A stretch of DNA of 53,109 nt from an uncultured Bacilli bacterium (GCA_944371995.1 CALVYD010000010.1:1-53109), one strand, 5' to 3'; counted from the first letter of the stretch, positions 26,701-35,692 are shown. The notes: generated by a model not told the origin, from the sequence alone. A program made the numbers and translations.

Positions 26701-27636
26701 TTATTCATTTTTTATTGCATATAAGATAATTTCTGTTGGAAATAGTTCACTGCCGTAACAACGAAGATAAAACTGATAGTTAGGATTTATGTCATCTACT
26801 AATCTTGGAATTTTCCATAAGTCTTCATGGTTATGATATACAGAAAGTAAAAGTTTTGGTGTTGTAGTTCTAATATGATTTTGACATCCAATTAGTGCTT
26901 TTGCTTCTGATCCTTCAATATCCATTTTTATCATACTTACATCTTCTACAATATCGGTATCGATACTTACTCCATCTAAAATTTCATCTCCTTCTTCTAT
27001 TACTTGATTCGCAGAAGAACCATTTTCATTTATATTCATATAAACTTTTTGTGGTCTATCTAAGACTGCTTTTTTTCTGATTTCTACATCATGATAGTAT
27101 CTGGTATTATTTTTTAATACTTCGATGCTTTCTGGAGTAATTTCATAGGCATATATTTTTTTATAATTATTTATGCCATAATTTTCTACATAGGTTAAAA
27201 TACTATCTCCTATATAAGAACCAATATCTACGATTACTTCTTCGCTTGTTGGTTTAATAATATCTAAGTCCCAGTATTGGTTATAGCCTGTCTCTAATGA
27301 GGATTTCGTTGTGGTAGCATCAAAATGATACCAGTTATTTAATATGGCGTATAATAATTTCTTTGATCTATAATCTTTTAATCTTGTATATAACCATTCA
27401 TAATCCTCTACATGATCTTTTAGTGAAGTTGCTCTATTATAGAGTGATTCATATTCTCCACTAGTTTCTTTTAACTTTCCCCAGTAATTAAATGTTTGAA
27501 AGTAGTTTTCTAGAGCCATTTTTACTTCTGGTGACTGTTTTATATAGGTATCTTTAATCTCTAGAAAAACTTCCTCCTTTGTTTTCCTTTTTAGGCTTGT
27601 CATTAATTCTTGAAATTTTTCATCTATTCTATTCAT
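26701..27636 (-). CDS. FkbM-family methyltransferase
   Basis: A 311-aa protein. The SAM-binding region includes VDIGSYIGDSILTYVE (motif I, about residue 137) and MIKMDIEGSEAKALIG, the hallmark of FkbM enzymes, followed by PKLLLSVYHNHEDL. An N-terminal helical part of about 115 residues precedes the catalytic fold. FkbM enzymes methylate hydroxyl groups of sugars, polyketides or glycans; the acceptor cannot be inferred. ATG 27636 follows AAAAGGAGAG. It lies 16 nt from the Ca-ATPase gene and is probably co-transcribed with it. Confidence 0.85.
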   Translation of the reverse strand: MNRIDEKFQELMTSLKRKTKEEVFLEIKDTYIKQSPEVKMALENYFQTFNYWGKLKETSGEYESLYNRATSLKDHVEDYEWLYTRLKDYRSKKLLYAILNNWYHFDATTTKSSLETGYNQYWDLDIIKPTSEEVIVDIGSYIGDSILTYVENYGINNYKKIYAYEITPESIEVLKNNTRYYHDVEIRKKAVLDRPQKVYMNINENGSSANQVIEEGDEILDGVSIDTDIVEDVSMIKMDIEGSEAKALIGCQNHIRTTTPKLLLSVYHNHEDLWKIPRLVDDINPNYQFYLRCYGSELFPTEIILYAIKNE

Positions 27637-27652
27637 AGTCTCTCCTTTTCTT

Positions 27653-30235
27653 TTAAACTATTCTTGTTTTCTTTGTTACTAACTTTCTTAACCAGTCTAC
27701 AGGAATCACGGTTGCTGCTAGGACAATAGTAATTCCTAGCTCTTTTGGTGATAATCCATATGCTCTAAATAGGTCCCCTCCATAATATATTAAATATAGC
27801 TGCACAATTATGATAAATATGATGATAATTATAAATACTTTATTCTTGCTTAAGTTAGATAATAAATTTAGTCTTGGTGTTCTTGCATTAAAACAGTTGA
27901 ATATTCCCATGAAAATAAATAAAGCAAAGAAGGCAGTCATTAGATATTTATCTGTACCATTAGTACGGTAGATGGTCTCTATCCAATTACTTTTTAAGAA
28001 AAATACACATAAAAGAGTAGAATAAATTCCTGTGAATATAATTTCACTATACATATAAGAATTCATTATCTTTTCATCTTTTGGCTTAGGTTTTTCTTCC
28101 ATATATGACTTTAATGGTGGTTCATATGAGAAAGCAATACCTGCAAGAGTGTCCATTATCATATTAATCCATAGCATCTGCATTACTGTAACGGGACTTT
28201 CTATTCCAATAAACGGACCTATAATTGATAGGCTCACAGCGCATAAATTAATCGTTAACTGAAAAATAATAAATTTTCTGATACTTTTAAAGATTGTTCT
28301 TCCATAAAATATAGCACTAGCAATCGATAAGAAGTTATCATCTAGTATGACAATATCACTTGCTTCTTTCGCAACTTCTGTTCCACTTCCCATGGCAAAT
28401 CCTACATCTGCCTTTTTCAAAGCCGGAGCATCATTTACTCCGTCACCAGTCATTCCTACTACTAGGTTTTCTTCTTCTGCTAATCTTACTAATCTGCTTT
28501 TGTCCTGTGGCATGCTTCTAGCAACAATCTTTAATCTTGGAAGTATCTTTTTTACTTCATTATCTGATAACCGATTTAATTCATCACTTGTTAGTACTAC
28601 ATCTTCTCTATTCGTAATTAGTCCTACTTCTTTTCCAATACTTATAGCGGTATCTTTATTATCTCCCGTAATCATTACTGTTTGAATGCCGGCATTTTGA
28701 ACTAATTCTACTCCACTTCTCGCTTCTTTTCTAACGTCATCTTTAATGTATAATACACCAATTAGTGTTAGTCTTTCTAGACGTTCTAGGTTGTAATTAT
28801 CGTTATATACTAAAAGTATGGCTCTTATACCTTCTCTAGTCTTCTTTTTTATTTCTTGTTCTAAGATACCTTTATTTAACAGTTGTTCTTTTCTTCCTGA
28901 TTTTGCTACATAAGTTTTACAAAGTGGCAATAATTTTTCAGGTGAACCTTTTATATAATTTATCTTCTCTCCTATATCTATGATAGCTCCTGAGAATTTG
29001 TTTTTACTATCAAAGGGAATTGTTTTTAACTTATGATATTTTTTTCTTTTATCCGATTTAATAAACTCTAATATGGCTCTATCTGTTGTATTTCCGCCGA
29101 TTGCTTTTTGTTCTTGATCTAGATAGCTTCCATTATTATATAAGCAATTGTTCTTTAGATGTTCATGAAGGAATTTATGTACTTCTACCTCTTGTTCTGT
29201 TTTGTATTCTGTTCCCGTCGCATCTTGAAATTCTACTACTTCTAATTTTCCTTTGGTTAATGTTCCTGTTTTATCTGTAAATAAAATATTTAAGCTTCCT
29301 GCGGTTTCTATTCCTACCATTTTTCTTACTAGTACATTACTTTTTAACATTTTTTTCATATTAGATGATAATACCAAAGTAATCATCATTGGTAGTCCCT
29401 CTGGTACTGCGACTACGATAATTGTAACGCTTAGTGTTAAAGCATAAATTAGGTGATTCATTAACACAGGAAAATTGGTAATCGTTTTAAGTATTTTATC
29501 CAAATTAAAAGAATTGGCTATTATTATTTCTGTAAATAGATAAGAAATGGCTACTAAAATTGCACTTACATATCCTATTTTACTAATAAACTTCGCTAAT
29601 TCTCTCAATCTTATTTTTAAGGGACTTTCTTGTCCTTCCTCTTGTAATTCTTTACTCATTTTTCCATAGAAGGTTTTATCCCCTACTTCTGTTACTTCCA
29701 TATAAGCTTCTTCTGCATAAATTACTGTTCCACGATACAGTTTTTCTCCTAGGCGTTTTTCTACCTCTTTTGCTTCTCCATTCATACTGGATTCATCTAC
29801 TAATACTGAACCTTCTTTAATTATACCATCTGCTGGTATTTTGTCTCCTGTTTGTAGAAGTACTAAGTCTTTTACTACTACCTCATCGATTGGTATTTCT
29901 GTTATTTTATTTTCTCTTTTTACTTTGCACTTTAACTTTGACGATTCTTCTTGTAATCTTTTAAAAGCTTCTTCACTTCCATACTCAGATAATGTTGAAA
30001 TTAAAGATGCTATTAATATAGCTATTACAATTCCTAAAGTTTCAAACCAGTCAAAATCATGAAATAAAAAAACTGTTTTGATTCCTAATGCTATTAGTAA
30101 TATCTTAATTATTGGATCTCCTAGAGATTCTAGAAATAGTTTTAAAATACTTTTTTGTTTTTGTCTAGTGATTTCATTACTACCATATTTTTTTCTTTGT
30201 TCTATTACTTCTTTGTTCGTTAGTCCATTTAACAT
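27653..30235 (-). CDS. P2-type Ca2+-transporting ATPase
   Basis: An 860-aa pump with the usual ten-TM layout. It has the P-type cation N-terminus (residues 1-60), an actuator with MNGEAKEV, the PEGLP motif of TM4 (278-282), the phosphorylated Asp in FTDKTGTLTKG (D321), and GDGVNDAPAL. The C-terminal transporter half includes NLCAVSLSIIGPFIG and MLWINMIMDTLAG. PEGLP and NMIMDT point to the SERCA/PMCA-like calcium exporters. ATG 30235 follows TTAGGAGG. Confidence 0.92.
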   Translation of the reverse strand: MLNGLTNKEVIEQRKKYGSNEITRQKQKSILKLFLESLGDPIIKILLIALGIKTVFLFHDFDWFETLGIVIAILIASLISTLSEYGSEEAFKRLQEESSKLKCKVKRENKITEIPIDEVVVKDLVLLQTGDKIPADGIIKEGSVLVDESSMNGEAKEVEKRLGEKLYRGTVIYAEEAYMEVTEVGDKTFYGKMSKELQEEGQESPLKIRLRELAKFISKIGYVSAILVAISYLFTEIIIANSFNLDKILKTITNFPVLMNHLIYALTLSVTIIVVAVPEGLPMMITLVLSSNMKKMLKSNVLVRKMVGIETAGSLNILFTDKTGTLTKGKLEVVEFQDATGTEYKTEQEVEVHKFLHEHLKNNCLYNNGSYLDQEQKAIGGNTTDRAILEFIKSDKRKKYHKLKTIPFDSKNKFSGAIIDIGEKINYIKGSPEKLLPLCKTYVAKSGRKEQLLNKGILEQEIKKKTREGIRAILLVYNDNYNLERLERLTLIGVLYIKDDVRKEARSGVELVQNAGIQTVMITGDNKDTAISIGKEVGLITNREDVVLTSDELNRLSDNEVKKILPRLKIVARSMPQDKSRLVRLAEEENLVVGMTGDGVNDAPALKKADVGFAMGSGTEVAKEASDIVILDDNFLSIASAIFYGRTIFKSIRKFIIFQLTINLCAVSLSIIGPFIGIESPVTVMQMLWINMIMDTLAGIAFSYEPPLKSYMEEKPKPKDEKIMNSYMYSEIIFTGIYSTLLCVFFLKSNWIETIYRTNGTDKYLMTAFFALFIFMGIFNCFNARTPRLNLLSNLSKNKVFIIIIIFIIIVQLYLIYYGGDLFRAYGLSPKELGITIVLAATVIPVDWLRKLVTKKTRIV

Positions 30236-30284
30236 AAAAGCCTCCTAACAAAGTGTATGTTAGAAGATAGTAATCTATGATAGA

Positions 30285-31217
30285 TTATTTTTTTATATAT
30301 TGTTTTGGTTGATAACAAAAATCTTTTTCAGTTACATACTTGTGTAACTCTTCTAGTTTATGTTTACCTATTACTTTTTCTTGAAATTTTACGATGTCAT
30401 TATTATGTAATAGTTCATTTATTTCTTTTAAATTTTCTAAAGTAGGATTACCATTTATAAATGTTTTAGCTAAGATATATCCTAGAGTATATTTATAGGT
30501 ATCTAGATTGTGATTCGTTTTATTCCAGAAATAAGTTAAATATATCTTTATTTCTTTAGGAGAAAAATTGGTCTTTTTTGCTAGACTATTATATGAGTCC
30601 ATTACCTTTTTATTACTTTCTTTTTGTTCTAAAAATAAAGGTAGCATTACTTGTAAATATTTTAAATTGTCAGTATACATTAATCCTCGATATTGTTGCA
30701 ATAGGCTGATATCATATTCTTTATATTCTTTTTCTCTTAGAAAATCTTGGAACATTAATTCTGCTATAATCGATACTGTTTCTGTAAACACTCTATTCAT
30801 TATATAATTATTTAGATTTAGGCAATGAAACATTTCATGTACGATGTCTTGTGCTTGTATTATTGTATTTGTTTTTCTTATTATAATTTTATAGTTTCCT
30901 TTTACTATACTACCTAGAATACTGCTTTTCTTTGTTTTACTAAATTGTAGTTTTCCCTCTTTATATTCTTTTAGAAGTTGATGTTGATAACTTTCATCAC
31001 ATCGTCCTAGAAATTCTGCTGCTAATAATATACTTTCTTCAACCGATATATATGGTAAGCAACCATGAACCTGCCCTGTTGCTACTGGTATTTTTGCATC
31101 TTTTATTATCATATATACCTGGTCCATAAACTCAAATAAAAAAGGATCTTGAATTTCTATTTGCTTTAGATAATTATTAATTTTTGCTGGTATTTTAAAA
31201 TAATGTTCTCTTGTCAT
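30285..31217 (-). CDS. short M3-like (gluzincin) metallopeptidase
   Basis: A 310-aa product from ATG 31217, which has AGAAGG 8 nt upstream; the frame stays open to a TTG at 31271. At about residue 126 VHEMFHCLN contains HExxH, and TETVSIIAEL about 25 residues later gives the third zinc ligand Glu, as in oligoendopeptidase F-type (M3) enzymes. The protein is only half the size of PepF. It has no signal peptide and is probably a cytoplasmic peptidase, or a catalytic-half relative. Divergent to the radical SAM gene. Confidence 0.65.
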   Translation of the reverse strand: MTREHYFKIPAKINNYLKQIEIQDPFLFEFMDQVYMIIKDAKIPVATGQVHGCLPYISVEESILLAAEFLGRCDESYQHQLLKEYKEGKLQFSKTKKSSILGSIVKGNYKIIIRKTNTIIQAQDIVHEMFHCLNLNNYIMNRVFTETVSIIAELMFQDFLREKEYKEYDISLLQQYRGLMYTDNLKYLQVMLPLFLEQKESNKKVMDSYNSLAKKTNFSPKEIKIYLTYFWNKTNHNLDTYKYTLGYILAKTFINGNPTLENLKEINELLHNNDIVKFQEKVIGKHKLEELHKYVTEKDFCYQPKQYIKK

Positions 31218-31311
31218 CTGTAACGCCTTCTTTTGGTAGTTTATTTTATCATTTATGGTTGTCTTTTTCAATAAGAGCTATTTTATGATATGATTGTTGA
31301 GAGGTGATTTT

Positions 31312-32202
31312 ATGAAAGAATTAGAATCTTGTAACTTATGTCCTAGAAATTGTAAAGTAAATCGATATAAATCTACTGGTATTTGTGGAGCTAACGATAA
31401 AATAAAAGTCGCTCATTATGGTTTGCATTACTGGGAAGAACCTATTATTTCTGGTGATTCTGGTAGTGGTACTATTTTCTTTTCTTATTGTAATTTAAAA
31501 TGTATTTTTTGCCAAAATTATAAAATTAGTACTGGAGGATATGGTAAAGAAATTACTGAGGAGAGACTTCAAGAGTTATGTCTAGAATTACAGGAGAAAG
31601 GTGCTAATAATATTAATCTTGTTACTCCGACTCATTATGTTCCACAAATTGTATCTTTTATTCATAAAATCAAAGATGATAAATTAAAAATACCTATTGT
31701 TTATAATACAAGTAGCTATGAAAATGTATCTACTATTCAAATGCTTGATGGAACTATTGATATTTATCTTGCTGATTTAAAGTATTTTAATGATAATTTA
31801 GCTTGTAATTATTCTCATTGTAAAGATTATTTTCATTATGCTAGTCAAGCTATTCATGAAATGGTTAAGCAAGTAGGAAAATTTGTTATTGAAAATGATT
31901 TAATGAAACGTGGAGTGATTGTTAGAATACTTATTTTACCAGGGCATGTAGAGGATGCTAAAAAATTGGTATATTATTTATATACTACGTATCATGATAC
32001 AATAATCATTAGTTTGATGAATCAGTATACTCCTTTAAAAAAATTTGATAACTATCCTAATTTAAGTAGGAAAGTTAGTGATGATGAATATCAGGAAGTA
32101 ATTGACTATGCAATTGATTTAGGAATAAAGTACGCTTTTATACAAGAAGGAGAAACTCAGAGCGAAAGTTTTATTCCAAATTTTGATTGTTCTATGATAT
32201 AA
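31312..32202 (+). CDS. radical SAM protein, PflA-like (COG1313)
   Basis: A 296-aa protein with ATG 31312 behind AGAGGTG. The N-terminus has an accessory Cys pair pattern (CNLCPRNCKVNRY, GICG). The radical SAM CxxxCxxC is in NLKCIFCQN preceded by YC, and the family features VTPTHY and DIYLADLKY follow. Proteins of this family are annotated as putative pyruvate-formate-lyase-activating enzymes but their substrate is unknown. It is the first gene of a plus-strand redox-flavoured cluster with two Cys-rich proteins. Confidence 0.85.
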   Translation: MKELESCNLCPRNCKVNRYKSTGICGANDKIKVAHYGLHYWEEPIISGDSGSGTIFFSYCNLKCIFCQNYKISTGGYGKEITEERLQELCLELQEKGANNINLVTPTHYVPQIVSFIHKIKDDKLKIPIVYNTSSYENVSTIQMLDGTIDIYLADLKYFNDNLACNYSHCKDYFHYASQAIHEMVKQVGKFVIENDLMKRGVIVRILILPGHVEDAKKLVYYLYTTYHDTIIISLMNQYTPLKKFDNYPNLSRKVSDDEYQEVIDYAIDLGIKYAFIQEGETQSESFIPNFDCSMI

Positions 32203-32225
32203 TTTACTATATTAGGAGAGCACTT

Positions 32226-32396
32226 ATGAAAAGAGTTGTAACATTTATCATATCAGGTATTATTGTTTTGTTGGCAGTAGTAGTTATTATTTTCCTTTCA
32301 CAGAATGTCTCAGAAAATAATGGATGCTGTTCGTGCTGTAACCCTGGTGATGAAGCGTGTATAGATAATCTAGATATGTGTTGTCCATGTAATTAA
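32226..32396 (+). CDS. Cys-rich single-span membrane microprotein
   Basis: A 56-aa protein with ATG 32226 behind TAGGAGAG. Residues about 5-27 are one hydrophobic span. The exposed 25-residue tail has eight Cys (GCCSCCNPG, EAC, MCCPCN) and two Gly/Pro turns. The density suggests metal binding or a redox/metal-storage tail. It lies 23 nt after the radical SAM gene and 11 nt before the FTR-like gene, so operon membership is very likely. I do not recognise a family. Confidence 0.75.
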   Translation: MKRVVTFIISGIIVLLAVVVIIFLSQNVSENNGCCSCCNPGDEACIDNLDMCCPCN

Positions 32397-32407
32397 AAGG
32401 AGAATTT

Positions 32408-32650
32408 ATGAAAAATTATAGAATTAATCCGGATAAAAAATATGTTTCTGTTATTATGGAAGGACTCCAGAAAAAAGATGGTCATTGTCCATGTAGAGTA
32501 AATGTTGATGATACTACATTATGTCCATGTGATGAGTTTATTAATGATGGTATTTGTAAGTGTAAATTATATATTCCAATGGAAGAAGCAGAGGAAAAAT
32601 TAAGAAAAATTAAGGAGAAAGAAAAGAAAGATGGAGATAGTATTAAGTAA
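32408..32650 (+). CDS. ferredoxin-thioredoxin reductase catalytic-chain-like protein
   Basis: An 80-aa protein with ATG 32408 behind AAAAGGAG. The Cys pattern CPC-x9-CPC-x8-CKC (in HCPCRV, LCPCDEF, ICKCKLY) resembles the FTR catalytic subunit. FTR uses CPC / CPC / CHC to hold a [4Fe-4S] cluster next to a disulfide and passes electrons from ferredoxin to thioredoxin. It is shorter than plant FTR and has Lys in place of the CHC His. A C-terminal charged helix extends beyond the core. A thioredoxin-like protein is encoded 0.5 kb downstream. Confidence 0.8.
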   Translation: MKNYRINPDKKYVSVIMEGLQKKDGHCPCRVNVDDTTLCPCDEFINDGICKCKLYIPMEEAEEKLRKIKEKEKKDGDSIK

Positions 32651-33053
32651 ATCATTAACCGCTAAAGAATATCATCAAATGATTAGTGATTACTATGCGA
32701 ATACTTATGGTCTTGTTGAGGTTTCTGCTAATACAACTTGCACTCCTTATCATCCCTCTCTTTTTGATACTATCGGAAGAGCAAATTCCAATAGTAATTT
32801 AATAAATATCGTTACTTCTGTTTCTGGAATTTTAAGAGAAAATGGTGAGGAATTCTCTTTTTCCCATGAACTTTCTCATTCAGATCTTGAAGAAATATTA
32901 TGTGCTAGATTTTCTGATTATACAGTAGATGATTTTTCTGTTCAAAGTCGTCCTGCTTTTTCAATATTTTCAGAAAACGGTTTTAAAGAAAAATTTTTAG
33001 GAATTGATATTCAACTTCATAAGAATATTAAAAACCATCTTATTCAGAAATAA
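32631..33053 (+). CDS. hypothetical protein overlapping the FTR-like gene
   Basis: A 140-aa protein whose ATG (32631) lies 20 nt inside the preceding gene. A ribosome site AAGGAG is 14 nt upstream, rather distant, so the start is uncertain. Mixed composition, one Cys near the middle and one near residue 37, no membrane span. Family unknown; the overlap indicates translation in the same operon. Confidence 0.55.
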   Translation: MEIVLSKSLTAKEYHQMISDYYANTYGLVEVSANTTCTPYHPSLFDTIGRANSNSNLINIVTSVSGILRENGEEFSFSHELSHSDLEEILCARFSDYTVDDFSVQSRPAFSIFSENGFKEKFLGIDIQLHKNIKNHLIQK

Positions 33054-33149
33054 TTGTTTGTGAAAAAACGATGAAATTTGTAATACTTTCTAGGCGTTAT
33101 TCTTGGTGTTTTTTACAAATTATGATATATTGATATAGGAGGTAGAATT

Positions 33150-33710
33150 ATGAAAAAGATTAAATTTTTGTTCGTAATGTTAATTGGAATTTTATTGGTA
33201 CCATGTACCGTGTTTGCAGCTGATACTGATACTAGTACTGATACAAGCACAGATGAGAAAGTAAATGTATATTTTTTCTATGGTAATGGATGTAGTTATT
33301 GTGCTAATGCAGAAGCGTTTTTTGAAGACTTGGAAGAAGACTATGGTGATCAATTTAATCTAGTAATGTATGAAACATGGTATGATGAAGATAATGCTGA
33401 TTTAATGCAGAAAGTTGCAGATGCTAGAAAAGAAGAAGTAGAAGGTGTTCCTTACATTATTATAGGTAATCAGTCATGGAATGGTTATGATTCTTCTTAT
33501 GATGATGAAATCATTAGTAAAATCGAATCAGAGTATAAAACTGCTGCTGATGAAAGATATGATATTATGAATTATGTCGATGGCATTGATACTAATACTG
33601 ATACATCTGCTAATAGTTATGCTGGTGATATCGCAGTAGTTATTGCAATTGTATTAGTTGTTGCAGCTGTTGGTGGCGGAATATGGTTTGCTAGAAAAAA
33701 GGCTGCTTAA
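33150..33710 (+). CDS. membrane-anchored extracytoplasmic thioredoxin-like protein
   Basis: A 186-aa protein with ATG 33150 behind ATAGGAGG. The signal peptide ends near VFAADTD, followed by an Asp/Thr linker. A thioredoxin-like domain (about residues 37-125) carries the redox motif CSYC in GNGCSYCANA and the cis-Pro loop EGVPYIIIG. The C-terminal span VVIAIVLVVAAVGGGIWFA with RKK leaves it anchored in the membrane facing outward. It probably handles extracytoplasmic disulfides. Confidence 0.85.
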   Translation: MKKIKFLFVMLIGILLVPCTVFAADTDTSTDTSTDEKVNVYFFYGNGCSYCANAEAFFEDLEEDYGDQFNLVMYETWYDEDNADLMQKVADARKEEVEGVPYIIIGNQSWNGYDSSYDDEIISKIESEYKTAADERYDIMNYVDGIDTNTDTSANSYAGDIAVVIAIVLVVAAVGGGIWFARKKAA

Positions 33711-33735
33711 ATTTAAATATTAATAATGTCTATTT

Positions 33736-33763
33736 AAAAACTGCTAATTTTTAGCAGTTTTTT
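33736..33763 (+). terminator. terminator after the thioredoxin-like gene
   Basis: The stem AAAAACTGCTAA / TTAGCAGTTTTT is followed by a T run. Confidence 0.85.
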
Positions 33764-33764
33764 G

Positions 33765-33793
33765 TTGACTTCTATTCCTTTTTACTGTATAAC
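33765..33793 (+). promoter_or_regulatory. promoter of the GntR-ABC operon
   Basis: -35 TTGACT (33765-33770), 17-bp spacer, -10 TATAAC (33788-33793). A palindromic operator follows immediately. Confidence 0.75.
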
Positions 33794-33813
33794 TGTATTA
33801 ATCAATTAATACA
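33794..33813. promoter_or_regulatory. probable operator of the YtrA-type regulator
   Basis: TGTATTAAT-CA-ATTAATACA has perfect 9-bp arms. It abuts the -10 box and ends 3 nt before the AGGAGG ribosome site of the regulator gene, so a bound dimer would block transcription start. Autoregulation is inferred. Confidence 0.7.
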
Positions 33814-33825
33814 AAGGAGGTAGTT

Positions 33826-34182
33826 ATGGAGTTTGAATTTGATGATGATAAGCCAATCTATAAACAATTGGTAGATAAATTAAAATTAGAAATTGTCCTG
33901 GGACATTTTAAAAGTGGAGATAAACTTCCTTCTGTTAGAGAACTTTCTACGATGATATGTGTCAATCCTAATACTATTCAAAGATCTTTAGCAGAATTAG
34001 AAGATGAACATTTAATTTATACCAAGAGAACTTCTGGGAAATTTGTAACAGAAGATGATGATATCATTCATCAAGTAAAACAGGAGTTAGCAAGAGATAA
34101 AATTAATACCTTTGTCTCTGATATGGAGACTCTGGGATTAAAAACTGAAGACATTGTAAAACTATTGAAAGAGAGGAAATAG
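33826..34182 (+). CDS. GntR-family (YtrA subfamily) transcriptional regulator
   Basis: A 118-aa protein. The N-terminal winged helix opens with PIYKQLVDKLKLEIVLGHFKS and SVRELSTMICVNPNTIQRSLAELE. A C-terminal tail of only about 45 residues takes the place of an effector domain, which is the YtrA layout. Such regulators typically repress an adjacent ABC transporter operon and respond to cell-wall-active stress. Here the ABC genes follow 5 nt after the stop. Confidence 0.88.
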   Translation: MEFEFDDDKPIYKQLVDKLKLEIVLGHFKSGDKLPSVRELSTMICVNPNTIQRSLAELEDEHLIYTKRTSGKFVTEDDDIIHQVKQELARDKINTFVSDMETLGLKTEDIVKLLKERK

Positions 34183-34187
34183 TCATA

Positions 34188-34883
34188 ATGGAGTTTATTG
34201 AGTTTAAAAATTTATCTAAAAACTTTGGACCTAAAGAAGCCTTAAAAAATATTAATCTTACGATTGAAAAAGGTAAAATCTATGGATTACTTGGTCCTAA
34301 TGGTAGCGGAAAAACTACTATGATAAAAATTATCAATGATTTATTGCAACCAACGTCTGGAGAAATTTTAATTAATGGACGTGAGCCTGGTATTGAAAGT
34401 AAAAAAATTATATCATTTTTACCAGAAAGAACATATTTAAATATGAATATGAAGGTATCTGAATTAATTCAATTTTTTAAAGATTTTTATGAAGATTTTG
34501 ACGAGAAAAAAGCATTGCAACTATTACATAAATTAAAGATTAATGAAACTGACCAGTTAAAAAATATGTCTAAAGGAACAAAAGAAAAAGTACAACTTGT
34601 CATGGTTATGAGCAGAAAAGCAGATTTATATATTTTAGATGAACCTATTGGTGGTGTTGATCCTGCTAGTCGTGATTATATCTTAGAAACGATTCTTACA
34701 AATTTTAATGAAGGATCATCTATTCTTATTTCTACTCATTTAATTTCTGATATTGAAAAAATTCTTGATCAGGTTATCTTTATTAATCAGGGTAAGATTG
34801 TATTAAATGAAGATGCTGATACGATTCGTAAAAAGAAGAAAACAACGATTGATAAATTATTTAGGGAGGAATTTAAATGCTAA
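34188..34883 (+). CDS. ABC transporter ATP-binding protein (YtrB-like)
   Basis: A 231-aa ATPase with Walker A GPNGSGKT (36-43), a modified signature MSKGTKEK in place of LSGGQ, Walker B LYILDEP and a His switch STHL. The SKGTKEK signature is characteristic of the BcrA/YtrB-type exporters partnered with YtrA regulators. The 3' end overlaps the permease start (ATGCTAA). Confidence 0.9.
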   Translation: MEFIEFKNLSKNFGPKEALKNINLTIEKGKIYGLLGPNGSGKTTMIKIINDLLQPTSGEILINGREPGIESKKIISFLPERTYLNMNMKVSELIQFFKDFYEDFDEKKALQLLHKLKINETDQLKNMSKGTKEKVQLVMVMSRKADLYILDEPIGGVDPASRDYILETILTNFNEGSSILISTHLISDIEKILDQVIFINQGKIVLNEDADTIRKKKKTTIDKLFREEFKC

Positions 34884-35659
34884 GTAAATTATTAAAATAT
34901 GATTTTAAATCTTTATCTAAAATATTAATTCCTGTTTATCTAGTTAGTTTGTTACTAGCTTTACTTACTAGAGTTATTAATATGTTAGCTAATCAATTTA
35001 ACATATTCTCTGTTCCTAGTGGATTTATTAGTGGTATCTTTGTTGTTGTATTGATTGCTATTCCTATCGCAACTTTTATCTTTACTATTCTTAAGTTTTA
35101 CCAAAACTTAATTAAGGATGAAGGATATTTAATGCATACGCTTCCTGTTAGTAAAAACAGTTTAATTTTATCTAAGACTATTAGTTCTACTGTGTTTATT
35201 ATTCTATCTTTTGTCTTTACTATCTTGTTCTTATTTGTTGGAGTTTATGGTCTTTGGTTTGATTCTAGTTTTTTATCATTAATTTGGGATTTATTTAAGC
35301 AAATTGATACTTTATTTATCATACTTACCCTACTTTCAATATTAATTAGTGTTATCTATAATCAAGTGATGATATATGCATCTATTGCCTTAGGACAAAA
35401 ACACAATAATAAAGTTATGTACTCTGTTATTTATGGTGTCGTACTTTATAATGTTACTCAAATACTTTCTGTAGTAATTTTAATTCCTGTGATGTTTTTA
35501 GATCCTAATTATCAAAAATACATTAATGGTACTTCTATTAGTGATTTTGCACTTATTAATGGATATTTATTATTTGCTTTATTCTTATCCATATTATTTA
35601 CTGTAGCATATTATATTCTTACTGTTAAAGTATTAGATAAAAAACTAAATTTAGGGTAA
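34877..35659 (+). CDS. ABC transporter permease, six-TM
   Basis: A 260-aa hydrophobic protein with about six membrane spans. Its cytoplasmic GYLMHTLPVSKNSLILSKT segment is typical of ABC-2-like permeases, which must dock on the ATPase. ATG 34877 overlaps the ATPase stop with GAGG upstream. It is the last gene of the operon. Substrate unknown; a peptide or antibiotic-efflux role is possible. Confidence 0.8.
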   Translation: MLSKLLKYDFKSLSKILIPVYLVSLLLALLTRVINMLANQFNIFSVPSGFISGIFVVVLIAIPIATFIFTILKFYQNLIKDEGYLMHTLPVSKNSLILSKTISSTVFIILSFVFTILFLFVGVYGLWFDSSFLSLIWDLFKQIDTLFIILTLLSILISVIYNQVMIYASIALGQKHNNKVMYSVIYGVVLYNVTQILSVVILIPVMFLDPNYQKYINGTSISDFALINGYLLFALFLSILFTVAYYILTVKVLDKKLNLG

Positions 35660-35660
35660 A

Positions 35661-35692
35661 AAAAGATTGCTTCTTAGGGAAGCAATTTTTTT
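35661..35692. terminator. bidirectional terminator
   Basis: AAAGATTGCTTC / GAAGCAATTTTTTT, with A/T tracts on both sides, serves the ABC operon (plus) and the amidase 3' end (minus). Confidence 0.8.

Noticed and set aside
28347..28685. A plus-strand ORF of 112 codons inside the Ca2+-ATPase gene.
   Set aside because: Shadow of the conserved GDGVNDAP region in the antisense frame, Ser/Thr/Phe-rich, without a start signal.
30246..30292. Hairpins CTAACA/TGTTAG and TAATCTA/TAGATTA between the Ca2+-ATPase and peptidase genes.
   Set aside because: The stem followed by a T run points to the plus strand, where no gene ends, so I do not call a terminator.
33073..33121. Inverted arms AATTTGTAA / TTACAAATT in front of the thioredoxin-like gene.
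   Set aside because: The arms are pure AT-biased sequence with a 31-nt loop, in a genome where such repeats are expected by chance; no supporting context.
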